From assembly GCA_017885385.1 (NCBI GenBank), contig JAFNGF010000109.1:1-7936 (forward strand): DNA of 7,936 nt, given 5' to 3'. Source of the DNA: Planctomycetota bacterium (lineage in GTDB: Bacteria; Planctomycetota; Phycisphaerae; Sedimentisphaerales; Anaerobacaceae). The notes under the pieces are model-generated. The model saw only the letters and a program-made list of their open reading frames with translations. It had not been told where the DNA came from and did not search any database. Both the position numbers and the translations under genes were made by a program. Position 1 is the first letter of the stretch; the number at the start of each line of letters is the position of its first letter. Shown piece by piece: positions 1 through 6,043 of the stretch.

Positions 1-2
1 CA

Positions 3-1526
3 TTTTTGTTCCGCCGGCGTCCGAACGCCTATAACACATTATCGCTGGCGGCAATCGTCCTTTTACTTATAAGGCCAACACAACTGTTCGAGGTCGACTG
101 GCAGCTATCATTTACCGCAGTTCTTGGAATTCTTCTTTTCACCGGAAGAATCGAAAACCTGCTGCATAGCGCCACCGTTAGCTGGCTCGTGATGGACCCG
201 CCCAAAGACGGTTCCTTCATCGTTCGAGCAGTAAAGTACTTCAGCGGCCAGCTAATAAGAGCATTCTGTGTAGGCCTTGCCGCCTGGTTGGGCTCGGCAG
301 GGGTGCTGCTGTTTCACTTTGGCACAATTACACCGATGGCAAGCGTCTGGACGGTACTGGTCTCTCCGCTGGTTAGCGCAATTTTGACGCTCGGACTTCT
401 AAAGATACTTCTATCTTTCCTCCTGCCGTCACTAAGCGATATCCTTGGAGTCATCGTCACCAGCCTGGCGGACTGGCTGATCCGGATCGCAAAGCTTTTC
501 GCGGATATAGATGTCTCAGACATTCTGATAGGCCATGTCTCGGCTGCACCTGTAATCCTGTATTATTTTCTGCTTCTTTTTGCGGCCTTTGTTTATTTTC
601 GCCCGGCTTTTTTGAAAAGAGCTATGTCGACGGTGATGATTTCGCTGCTTGTTTGCACGCTCGGCATTGGACAGTTACAGAGAAAGAACCGAGACAGCTT
701 GGTGCTGACCTGCCTCGATGTTGGGCACGGCCAGGCGATATTAGCGCGGCTGCCCGGCCGGGCGAATGTCCTCTTTGACGCCGGCTCAATGTACAAAAGC
801 GATATCGGCAGGCGCATCGTGACACCGTTTCTGGATTTTGCCGGAGCAAGTCAAATCGACGCAATTATGATAAGCCATAACGATGTGGACCACATTAACG
901 GCATACCCGAAATTGTTGAACACTGCAAAGTCAAGAGCGTCTACGCCGGCGACCCGTTTTTTATGGATGCGAAAACTGACCCCTGTGGGACAGCAGAATT
1001 TCTTGGCGAATGGCTACATGAAAAGAGGTTGGAGATAAAAAATGTAAACAATATAGATATAAAAACCGCCGCCAACATAAAAGTACTTTGGCCGACCGAA
1101 CAAGTCTGGCGGGATGCAGCGTTGAGCGAGAATGATAAATCAGTAGTTTCGCTGATTGAATTTGCCGGCAGAAGGATATTATTATGCTCTGACATTGAAA
1201 GATTTGCGCAGAAAGAGCTTTTGCGTCTTAATCCAAATCTAAAAGCCGACGTGGTCGTAGCTCCTCATCACGGCTTAGTCAAAACCCTCGATCTGGATTT
1301 TCTCGAAAAGCTCGGTGCGGATATTCTGATATGCAGTTGCGACCGAAATCAATATGAAAGGATGCTCCAGAGTGCAGCGAGCCAACCAGCAAGCCGGCGG
1401 GAAAAAACGCCAAAGACATTCTACACTGCGGCACACGGGGCCATCGCCATTACGATCGAAAAAGATGGCACGGTAAGGGTTACAACTTTTGTAGGCGCCG
1501 CTGACACCCAGAACCAACAAAAGTGA
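3..1526 (+). CDS. comEC: ComEC/Rec2 DNA-uptake channel protein, 5'-truncated by window edge
   Basis: ComEC forms the inner-membrane channel that carries single-stranded transforming DNA into the cytoplasm. The reading frame is open to the left edge, so the N-terminal DUF4131-type region is missing here; residue numbers count from the TTG codon at position 6, which is not a real start. The visible part opens with the family's competence-domain signature (RRRPNAYNTLSLAA, QLSF.AVLGILLF, residues 3-45) and continues with several hydrophobic membrane segments to about residue 222. A metallo-beta-lactamase-like domain follows from about residue 232: LDVGHGQA (237-244), the metal motif SHNDVDH (290-296), the ENDKSVV loop (375-381), CSD (394-396) and PHHG (420-423). 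All expected metal-site motifs are present, so the domain looks intact. It converges on the OmpA-like gene with 60 bp between them. Assignment is secure by motif order; DNA uptake in this organism is inferred. Confidence 0.95.
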   Translation, partial: FLFRRRPNAYNTLSLAAIVLLLIRPTQLFEVDWQLSFTAVLGILLFTGRIENLLHSATVSWLVMDPPKDGSFIVRAVKYFSGQLIRAFCVGLAAWLGSAGVLLFHFGTITPMASVWTVLVSPLVSAILTLGLLKILLSFLLPSLSDILGVIVTSLADWLIRIAKLFADIDVSDILIGHVSAAPVILYYFLLLFAAFVYFRPAFLKRAMSTVMISLLVCTLGIGQLQRKNRDSLVLTCLDVGHGQAILARLPGRANVLFDAGSMYKSDIGRRIVTPFLDFAGASQIDAIMISHNDVDHINGIPEIVEHCKVKSVYAGDPFFMDAKTDPCGTAEFLGEWLHEKRLEIKNVNNIDIKTAANIKVLWPTEQVWRDAALSENDKSVVSLIEFAGRRILLCSDIERFAQKELLRLNPNLKADVVVAPHHGLVKTLDLDFLEKLGADILICSCDRNQYERMLQSAASQPASRREKTPKTFYTAAHGAIAITIEKDGTVRVTTFVGAADTQNQQK

Positions 1527-1586
1527 ACCGCAGATGTAAATTATCTTCGAAAGCGTGATAGCGAAAAAGTGTAGATGCACCACCAA

Positions 1587-2246
1587 TTATCGTATATGCA
1601 CTACGATTTCGACCCTGCGGTTTTTACCCTTGCCGGCGGCAGTAGCGTTTGAGGCTATCGGCCTGGCTTCCCCACAACCGACGGCTCGAACCCTATCATG
1701 GGGAATCCCGCGCTCAATAAGATACCTGGTCACGGAAAGAGCCCGCTCGGCTGAAAGCTCCCAATTGTCCTTCCATGGGGACTTCCTGATGGGCTCCGAA
1801 TCGGTATGGCCAACCACATCTATGTGTTTACCAGCGTACTTTTGCCGCAGCACCGACAGGATATGATCGAGCGGGGCACTGGTTGCGCTTTTGAGCGAGG
1901 CTTGTCCAGAAACAAACAATATCGCATCGGGAAGCGTTACCGTAATTGTGCCGGCAGAAGGGTCAAATGAGACGTCATACTCTTTCCCGAAACCCGTGGC
2001 TTCGGCTGGAGTCTTATTCATTTGCTCGATCTGTTTTCGCAACTCTTCAATCGTCTGCTGATCTTGTGAAATCTTGCCGGCAAACTGGTCCTTTTCCGCC
2101 TGAAGGCGTTCGTACCTACCCTTGAGATTCTGGTGCTCAACATTCAAGTACTCGTACCTCTTCTGCCAATCAGTACAGCCCGACAAAAGAGCAATTGACG
2201 CCAGACAGATCACTCCGGCAACTGTTTTTCTGCTAACGGCCCACAT
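1587..2246 (-). CDS. OmpA/MotB-like peptidoglycan-binding lipoprotein
   Basis: A 219-residue secreted lipoprotein expected to sit in the outer membrane and hold peptidoglycan. Residues 1-24 form a lipoprotein signal: basic head, hydrophobic core and lipobox LLSGC with the lipidated Cys24; residue 25 is Thr, so there is no Asp+2 inner-membrane retention signal. Residues 27-78 are charged and heptad-like, probably a coiled coil. Residues about 90-219 are an OmpA C-terminal domain with GHTDSEPI (146-153), NWELSAERA (161-169) and a GKGKNRRVEIVV tail (205-216); Asp149 and Arg168 are the expected diaminopimelate-binding pair. The ATG at 2246 is preferred because AAGGGAGG lies six bases before it; an upstream in-frame ATG at 2276 has no such site and would put ten polar residues before the signal. 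The gene starts 39 bp after the prepilin peptidase stop and is probably co-transcribed with it. Exact cellular role is unknown. Confidence 0.88.
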   Translation of the reverse strand: MWAVSRKTVAGVICLASIALLSGCTDWQKRYEYLNVEHQNLKGRYERLQAEKDQFAGKISQDQQTIEELRKQIEQMNKTPAEATGFGKEYDVSFDPSAGTITVTLPDAILFVSGQASLKSATSAPLDHILSVLRQKYAGKHIDVVGHTDSEPIRKSPWKDNWELSAERALSVTRYLIERGIPHDRVRAVGCGEARPIASNATAAGKGKNRRVEIVVHIR

Positions 2247-2285
2247 TCTATGCCTCCCTTCACATCGAAATCCCATTTTCTTTTT

Positions 2286-3440
2286 CTAACCGGTACGGAT
2301 GAGATTCCAGTAACTGAAAATCCGGTCGTGTAAGAGCATAACAGTAAATACGCCCAAAGACAAGAATGGACCATAAGGAATTTGCCGAGTTTTTTTAAAA
2401 AACATTTGGAAGCCCGCCCAGGCCAAGCCAAAAAATGGTGCAACAAAGAATGCCACGACAACCGGAACTGGACCAACCACCGCCCCCGCAGCACCCATCA
2501 GGTGCACGTCTCCAAGCCCCATCGCCTCTTTTCCAAAGCCCAAAGTCCCAAAAATCCGCGTCGCCCAGACCACCCCACAGCCCACGAAATAGCCCGACAG
2601 GCTGCCCAGAAACCCTGCAACGACAGGACGTTGCGAAAATGCAGCCCACCAGGTGCGTGTGGATTCACTCTCTCTGGTGAGCCAGAAGGCGCCGGCTGCA
2701 CAGATGAGAATGGGCAGTAGAAATACTATCTCCCGGCAGATTTCCAAACGATGATTGAGTGGCGGCTGCGGGAGCTTGTCCGGCTCTTGGGGTGCGTGCT
2801 CGCAGTCTTGCGACTCATAACTTCTTTTGATAAGGCCGGTTACCAGAAGCATCCACGATATCGCCAGTCCTATTGCCGCCCCGGCTGCCACAGCGCCCGT
2901 GCCGGGCGATGCGATTGGCAAAAGGCCAAACTCACGAATCACCGAGGGATCAATTACGTACCCGGCCGCAGCCGAGGCGATAAATCCTACACCTGTGACC
3001 AGCCAACAAACAGATATGGGAATGACCCACAGCTCCAGGTCAATTGCCGATGCGGCGATGAAAGCCGCTAACAAAGTAAGGTGAAGGAGATAAATAAGCC
3101 AGCCGCCGCCGGCGAACCCGCCGATGCCGGCACGCAGGTCGGTCCGAAAATACAGCCAGAAAAGACCGACGAAAACCATACCTGTCAGCAGCTCAATCAC
3201 AAAATAACGCGGCGAAATCGGCGCCCTGCAATCCCTGCACTTTCGGCCTAGAACCAGCCAGGAAATCAGCGGTATATTATCGTAAAAACGAATCCGCTCA
3301 CCGCACGCAGGGCAGGATGAGCCCGGCATTATTAAGGACTTGTCGCGGGGCAGGCGATAAATAACCACGTTCAGGAAACTGCCCACGCAGCAGCCAAAGG
3401 CGAAGATAAAGATAAGCCAAATCCAATCTGGTACTGCCAT
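2286..3440 (-). CDS. pilD: Prepilin peptidase (type IV leader peptidase, A24 family)
   Basis: A membrane aspartic protease that cleaves, and in classical members N-methylates, type IV prepilins and type II secretion pseudopilins. The N-terminal domain shows GSFLNVVIYRLP (20-31) and two zinc-binding pairs, C43-x-x-C46 and C68-x-x-C71, typical of the bifunctional form. The catalytic aspartates are Asp134 (in AIDLELWVIP) and Asp311 (in MGLGDVHLMG, the GxGD motif). The protein has 384 residues where many relatives have about 250-290; the excess lies between the two aspartates (roughly 150-270) and includes a hydrophilic stretch around 205-235 followed by a hydrophobic segment. The start is the ATG at 3440, 112 bp after the argG stop, with a GGGA-type site about ten bases upstream. 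It is followed closely by the OmpA-like gene. Whether it serves pili, type II secretion or both cannot be told from this window; comEC next door is compatible with pili. Confidence 0.93.
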   Translation of the reverse strand: MAVPDWIWLIFIFAFGCCVGSFLNVVIYRLPRDKSLIMPGSSCPACGERIRFYDNIPLISWLVLGRKCRDCRAPISPRYFVIELLTGMVFVGLFWLYFRTDLRAGIGGFAGGGWLIYLLHLTLLAAFIAASAIDLELWVIPISVCWLVTGVGFIASAAAGYVIDPSVIREFGLLPIASPGTGAVAAGAAIGLAISWMLLVTGLIKRSYESQDCEHAPQEPDKLPQPPLNHRLEICREIVFLLPILICAAGAFWLTRESESTRTWWAAFSQRPVVAGFLGSLSGYFVGCGVVWATRIFGTLGFGKEAMGLGDVHLMGAAGAVVGPVPVVVAFFVAPFFGLAWAGFQMFFKKTRQIPYGPFLSLGVFTVMLLHDRIFSYWNLIRTG

Positions 3441-3454
3441 AACGCCATCCCTGG

Positions 3455-3560
3455 TTAAAGTGCCTAAAGTGTTGAGTGACTAAAGTGCCTGAAATTATAA
3501 CTTTCAACTTTAGCTCACTTTAGACACTTTAGCTCACTTTAGACACTTTAGCTCACTTTA
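3455..3560. repeat. TAAAGTG / CACTTTA iterated repeat with inverted arms
   Basis: The left arm has TAAAGTG at 3456, 3465 and 3481. The right arm has the complement CACTTTA at 3516, 3525, 3535, 3544 and 3554. On the right these build a 19-bp tandem unit, ctttagctcactttagaca, at 3508-3526 and 3527-3545 exactly, plus a 15-base partial copy at 3546-3560. The arms face each other across a small hairpin, TGAAA (3490-3494) and TTTCA (3502-3506), so the minus-strand transcript from argG could fold into a long imperfect hairpin. The array supplies the argG stop codon and fills the entire gap to the prepilin peptidase. It may act as a processing or termination signal, or may be a selfish iterated repeat; the sequence alone does not decide. 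Confidence 0.85.
3494..3522 (-). promoter_or_regulatory. Possible -10 element for the prepilin peptidase operon
   Basis: A perfect TATAAT reads on the minus strand at 3499-3494, about 54 bases before the prepilin peptidase start. At 16-17 bp upstream there is only TAAAGT-like repeat sequence and no good TTGACA match. The hexamer sits inside the loop of the TGAAA/TTTCA hairpin of the surrounding inverted repeat. The call rests on the -10 alone and is weak. Confidence 0.3.
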
Positions 3561-4779
3561 TGATTCTCTTCTTATTAACGACTGCTGCAACTTTCATTGG
3601 CAATCCGAACAAACGAATAAAGCCGGTCGCGTCGCCTGGATTATACTCTGCTCCCATCTTAAAGCTTGCTAAATCGGTCCGATACAGACTGTTCGGGCTT
3701 TTGATGCCGGCCGGCGTGCACCGACCCTTAAATAATTTCATCCGCACTGAGCCAGTGACATTGCGCTGGGTGACATCAATAAACGCATCGAGAGCCTCGC
3801 GCAATTGGCAAAACCACAGGCCGTAATAAACCAGCTCCGCATATTTAAGCGCGACTTGCTGCTTGTAATGCAGAGTCTCTCTGTCCAGGGTGAGACTCTC
3901 CAGAGCATTATGTGCCGCAACGAGAATCGTGCCCCCGGGCGTCTCGTATACGCCGCGCGATTTTATTCCGACCAGGCGATTTTCCACCAGGTCCACCTGG
4001 CCGACGCCGTGCCTGCCGCCAAGCTCGTTCAATATCTCGATGAGCTTTACGCCGCTTGTCGGCTTGCCGTTCAGCTTTATGGGCACACCCTCACGAAAGT
4101 CTATCGTCACGTAATCCGGCTTATCAGGCGTTTTTGAGACCGGCCTGGAGATAACAAACAAATCATCCTTCGGCTCATTTGCAGGGTCTTCCAGGTCGGC
4201 CCCTTCGTGGCTGATATGCCAGAGATTGCGGTCGCGGGAGTAGATTTTCTTTTTTGTCTGCTCAATGGGAATCTCGTGTTTTTTGGCATAATCAACAGCA
4301 GCCTCGCGCGAGGTCAGCGTAAAATTCGGGTCTTTCCAGGGTGAGATGATTTTCAGTGATGGATCGAGCGCCATGTAGCTTACTTCGAAGCGCACCTGGT
4401 CGTTGCCTTTGCCGGTTGCCCCGTGTGCTACCGCCGTGGCGCCCTCAGCGTGGGCGACATCCACCTGATGTTTGGCGATTAAAGGCCGAGCAATGCTTGT
4501 GCCCAGCAGGTAGCTCTTTTCGTACACTGCGCCGGATTTAAGCAGCCGCCAGAGGTAATCCTCGACAAACTCTTTTCGCACGTCCTTGACCACGCATTTG
4601 ACCGCACCGCTGGCAAGGGCTTTGCGTTTAATGCCGGCCAATTCTTCGCCCTGTCCCAAATCCGCCGCGAACGCTATCACCTTATAGCCGTATGTCTCTT
4701 TAAGCCACGGCAAAATTACGCTGGTATCCAACCCACCGCTGTACGCCAATACGACTTTTTCAGGTTTGCCTTTAGCCAT
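3553..4779 (-). CDS. argG: Argininosuccinate synthase
   Basis: Catalyses ATP-dependent condensation of citrulline and aspartate to argininosuccinate, the penultimate step of arginine synthesis, in the cytoplasm. The 408-residue length is normal for the family. The N-terminal ATP pyrophosphatase loop AYSGGLDTS is at residues 12-20, followed by GATGKGNDQVRFE (120-132, aspartate/citrulline site), SRDRNLWHISHEG (181-193) and GVYETPGG (276-283). All the expected blocks are present and uninterrupted. The ATG at 4779 has a weak GGGG purine tract about eight bases upstream and lies only 24 bp after the HEPN gene stop, so it is probably read from a promoter upstream of the nucleotidyltransferase/HEPN genes or one inside them. 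Its TGA stop (3555-3553) lies inside the first unit of the TAAAGTG repeat array. No arginine-responsive site is apparent. Confidence 0.97.
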   Translation of the reverse strand: MAKGKPEKVVLAYSGGLDTSVILPWLKETYGYKVIAFAADLGQGEELAGIKRKALASGAVKCVVKDVRKEFVEDYLWRLLKSGAVYEKSYLLGTSIARPLIAKHQVDVAHAEGATAVAHGATGKGNDQVRFEVSYMALDPSLKIISPWKDPNFTLTSREAAVDYAKKHEIPIEQTKKKIYSRDRNLWHISHEGADLEDPANEPKDDLFVISRPVSKTPDKPDYVTIDFREGVPIKLNGKPTSGVKLIEILNELGGRHGVGQVDLVENRLVGIKSRGVYETPGGTILVAAHNALESLTLDRETLHYKQQVALKYAELVYYGLWFCQLREALDAFIDVTQRNVTGSVRMKLFKGRCTPAGIKSPNSLYRTDLASFKMGAEYNPGDATGFIRLFGLPMKVAAVVNKKRIIK

Positions 4780-4803
4780 AGCATTGACCCCATGGAAAAC
4801 TTG

Positions 4804-5190
4804 TTACACGTCCAGGCCCAAAGAGATGCGGGCTGTTTTGCGAAACCGGCGGCAGTGGCGCTGGGCCGCCAGTGCCGAACCTCTATCAGCAAAGTCACCA
4901 GGATAACGAAAACTGACGGCAAAATCCGAAAGATAAGCAAGGTCCTCTCGAAATTCCTCCCAGGCCGGCTCTACATCCAGGACCTGCTCGAGCAAAACCA
5001 CCAAGTCGTGGATTTTGCCAAAGGAAATATCTCCTTCGCAAAGCCGGGCCTTGAGATACTTCTCAGCACGTTGCTGTGCGTGGAAGCAAATGCCGTCGTA
5101 GTTAGGATTTTCCCTCGCTCGGCATTCGCGCTCCGTCGTAGCAAAGTCAGCCTCAGCTTTAGCCGCCCATTCAGCGGTCGTCGGCTTCAT
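4804..5190 (-). CDS. HEPN-domain protein, partner of the adjacent nucleotidyltransferase
   Basis: A 128-residue all-helical protein of the HEPN family (PF05168-like), normally encoded beside an MNT-type nucleotidyltransferase in toxin-antitoxin-like pairs. The diagnostic blocks are the N-terminal EWAAKAEADFATTERE helix (7-22), YDGICFHAQQRAEKYLKARL (31-50), KIHDLVVLLEQ (59-69) and the C-terminal SFRYPGD turn (93-99) before the last helix. The canonical ribonuclease motif R-x4-6-H of active HEPN toxins is not visible: the only C-terminal His (112) is eight residues beyond Arg103 and directly follows Arg111. The protein may therefore be a substrate-binding or regulatory HEPN rather than an RNase. 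The ATG at 5190 is chosen because AAGGTG precedes it by four bases and the HEPN helix begins there; a longer in-frame reading to 5286 only adds sequence from the overlapping nucleotidyltransferase gene. It overlaps that gene's end by 20 bp, suggesting translational coupling. Confidence 0.87.
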   Translation of the reverse strand: MKPTTAEWAAKAEADFATTERECRARENPNYDGICFHAQQRAEKYLKARLCEGDISFGKIHDLVVLLEQVLDVEPAWEEFREDLAYLSDFAVSFRYPGDFADRGSALAAQRHCRRFRKTARISLGLDV

Positions 5191-5491
5191 ACAGCACCTT
5201 ACCTTGTTCAAGAATCTCGCGCATGAAGGTGTCGCCCATCTCGATGCGCTCGCGCACCTTTTCAGGGGTCCGGACAAGCAGATCAACTGGAAATCCAGGC
5301 CGAAGCTTCATGCGAATTTCCACCGATTTATCCACGCTCCTACCTTCAAAAGGGCCGATTACAAGCACGTCCACATCTGAATCCTCTGTAATGGTGCCTC
5401 GCGCGTATGACCCAAAGAGTAGCACCTTCTGCGCGCCGAATTCCTGGCCTATTCTTCGGCCAAACTCCTCTATTTGATTCATTGCTACCAT
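5171..5491 (-). CDS. MNT-type nucleotidyltransferase (MntA-like) paired with HEPN
   Basis: A 106-residue minimal nucleotidyltransferase of the polymerase-beta fold. The active-site signature is clear: LLFGSYARG (24-32) with the G27-S28 pair, SDVDVLV (38-44) giving metal ligands Asp39 and Asp41, and the third carboxylate Asp70 in FPVDLLV (67-73). In characterised MNT-HEPN pairs the nucleotidyltransferase neutralises the HEPN toxin by nucleotide transfer onto it; a similar role here is inferred from the 20-bp overlap with the HEPN gene. The ATG at 5491 is used; a second in-frame ATG at 5482 would drop three residues, and neither has a strong ribosome-binding site. It begins 20 bp after the stop of a second nucleotidyltransferase gene on the same strand. 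It is unlikely to be an aminoglycoside-resistance enzyme, being only the catalytic core. Confidence 0.9.
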   Translation of the reverse strand: MVAMNQIEEFGRRIGQEFGAQKVLLFGSYARGTITEDSDVDVLVIGPFEGRSVDKSVEIRMKLRPGFPVDLLVRTPEKVRERIEMGDTFMREILEQGKVLYEADDR

Positions 5492-5511
5492 TGCGAAACA
5501 CTTTCTACTTT

Positions 5512-5835
5512 CTAAGCAGCAATTATGATGCCTTCCTGCCGGGCGATTTCAAGAATAGGCCGGCTGCCATCCGTCTCCCATTCGCGCTCGCCGCAAGGGA
5601 TAGGCTCAATGCGATTATCGGCTGAAGCGGTGGCATCCCAGAGTCTTTCAACAAGCGATGCCTCACGCGGAGCGCCAAATTCCGGAGCAATCACCACCAG
5701 ATCGATATCGCTAAGGTCGCTGGCATCACCTCGTGCAAATGACCCAAAAAGAACCGCTTTACTGGCATGGATACCAAAGCCCCGAAGTGAGGCTAAGTAC
5801 TTCATAATCGATCCTACAACCGCCTCTTCAACCAT
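5512..5835 (-). CDS. Second, solo MNT-type nucleotidyltransferase-domain protein
   Basis: A 107-residue minimal nucleotidyltransferase-fold protein, clearly related in core to its downstream neighbour but not a recent duplicate. The signature is AVLFGSFARGD (27-37) with G31-S32 and LSDIDLVVI (41-49) with Asp43 and Asp45. The third metal position falls in NRIEPIPCG (74-82), where Glu77 replaces the usual Asp; conservation of RIEPIP-x-x-E-x-E suggests a defined subfamily. No HEPN partner lies directly next to it: the nearest one follows the other nucleotidyltransferase, so either both enzymes share one HEPN or this one is an orphan. The ATG at 5835 has GGGGGAG only one base before it, unusually close; an in-frame ATG at 5805 with AGGA six bases upstream would give a 97-residue protein that still holds the whole core. 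It leads the run of genes that ends with argG. Confidence 0.83.
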   Translation of the reverse strand: MVEEAVVGSIMKYLASLRGFGIHASKAVLFGSFARGDASDLSDIDLVVIAPEFGAPREASLVERLWDATASADNRIEPIPCGEREWETDGSRPILEIARQEGIIIAA

Positions 5836-5888
5836 ACTCCCCCAGAATACTTACTTCCCAAATTGTGTAACAGATCAAAATGCCCCAT

Positions 5889-5970
5889 GTCATTGCGAGC
5901 GAAGCGAAGCAATCCTTGACACTTGGTACTATGAGATTGCCACGCCGCGACAAGTTGGGGCTCGCAATGG
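5889..5970. repeat. Nested palindromic dispersed repeat (cattgcgagc ... gctcgcaatg)
   Basis: The outer perfect 10-bp inverted repeat is cattgcgagc (5891-5900) and gctcgcaatg (5960-5969). An inner pair is gcaatc (5909-5914) and gattgc (5935-5940). The sequence between contains the gaagcgaagc motif. This matches a type of short palindromic element scattered through many unrelated bacterial genomes (cattgcgag...aagcaatc...gattgc...ctcgcaatg). It carries no coding capacity and lies in the leader upstream of the solo nucleotidyltransferase. Its ability to spread like a transposase-dependent miniature element is an inference from structure. Confidence 0.8.
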
Positions 5971-6010
5971 CGATTCATCAAAACAAACGTAACGGAGTAC
6001 TGCCATCTTT

Positions 6011-6040
6011 AGTATAGCAAAAACCGCTCGCGCAGAGCAA
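6011..6040 (-). promoter_or_regulatory. Candidate promoter for the nucleotidyltransferase-HEPN-argG run
   Basis: On the minus strand TATACT (6016-6011) follows TTGCTC (6040-6035) with an 18-bp spacer, giving a good -10 and a weak -35. It would start transcription near 6004 and give a leader of about 170 bases containing the palindromic repeat. The -35 overlaps the terminator hairpin candidate of the preceding gene. It is the best candidate upstream of the argG run, but unproven. Confidence 0.35.
6019..6040 (-). terminator. Candidate intrinsic terminator after the nuclease-like gene
   Basis: Reading the minus strand, TTGCTC (6040-6035) can pair with GAGCGG (6029-6024) through four Watson-Crick and two G-U pairs around the loop TGCGC, followed at once by five T residues (6023-6019). 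It begins three bases after the stop of the gene ending at 6044. The stem is short, so efficiency is uncertain. Confidence 0.45.
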
Positions 6041-6043
6041 CAA

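Noticed and set aside
1527..1586. Bidirectional terminator between the convergent comEC and OmpA-like genes
   Set aside because: I could not find a convincing stem followed by a T run on either strand in these 60 bases.
1555..1866. Open plus-strand reading frame opposite the OmpA-like gene
   Set aside because: It is antisense to a clear lipoprotein gene, has no recognisable motif and no ribosome-binding site; it reflects codon use of the real gene.
2382..3084. Several plus-strand open frames opposite the prepilin peptidase gene
   Set aside because: Low-complexity Pro/Arg/Ser-rich translations typical of antisense reading through hydrophobic membrane-protein codons.
3455..3560. CRISPR array
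   Set aside because: Units are contiguous or separated by 2-3 bases with no unique spacers of 25-40 bp, and no cas genes are nearby.
5191..5286. Longer start for the HEPN gene
   Set aside because: The extra residues are the out-of-frame reading of the nucleotidyltransferase gene, and a proper ribosome-binding site precedes the ATG at 5190.
5171..5835. The two nucleotidyltransferases as a recent tandem duplication
   Set aside because: Outside the G-S and D-x-D motifs the proteins differ in sequence, C-terminal layout and third catalytic residue.
5525..5992. 155-codon plus-strand frame spanning the solo nucleotidyltransferase and the palindromic repeat
   Set aside because: Most of it is antisense to a gene with clear catalytic motifs, and its tail runs through a non-coding palindromic repeat.
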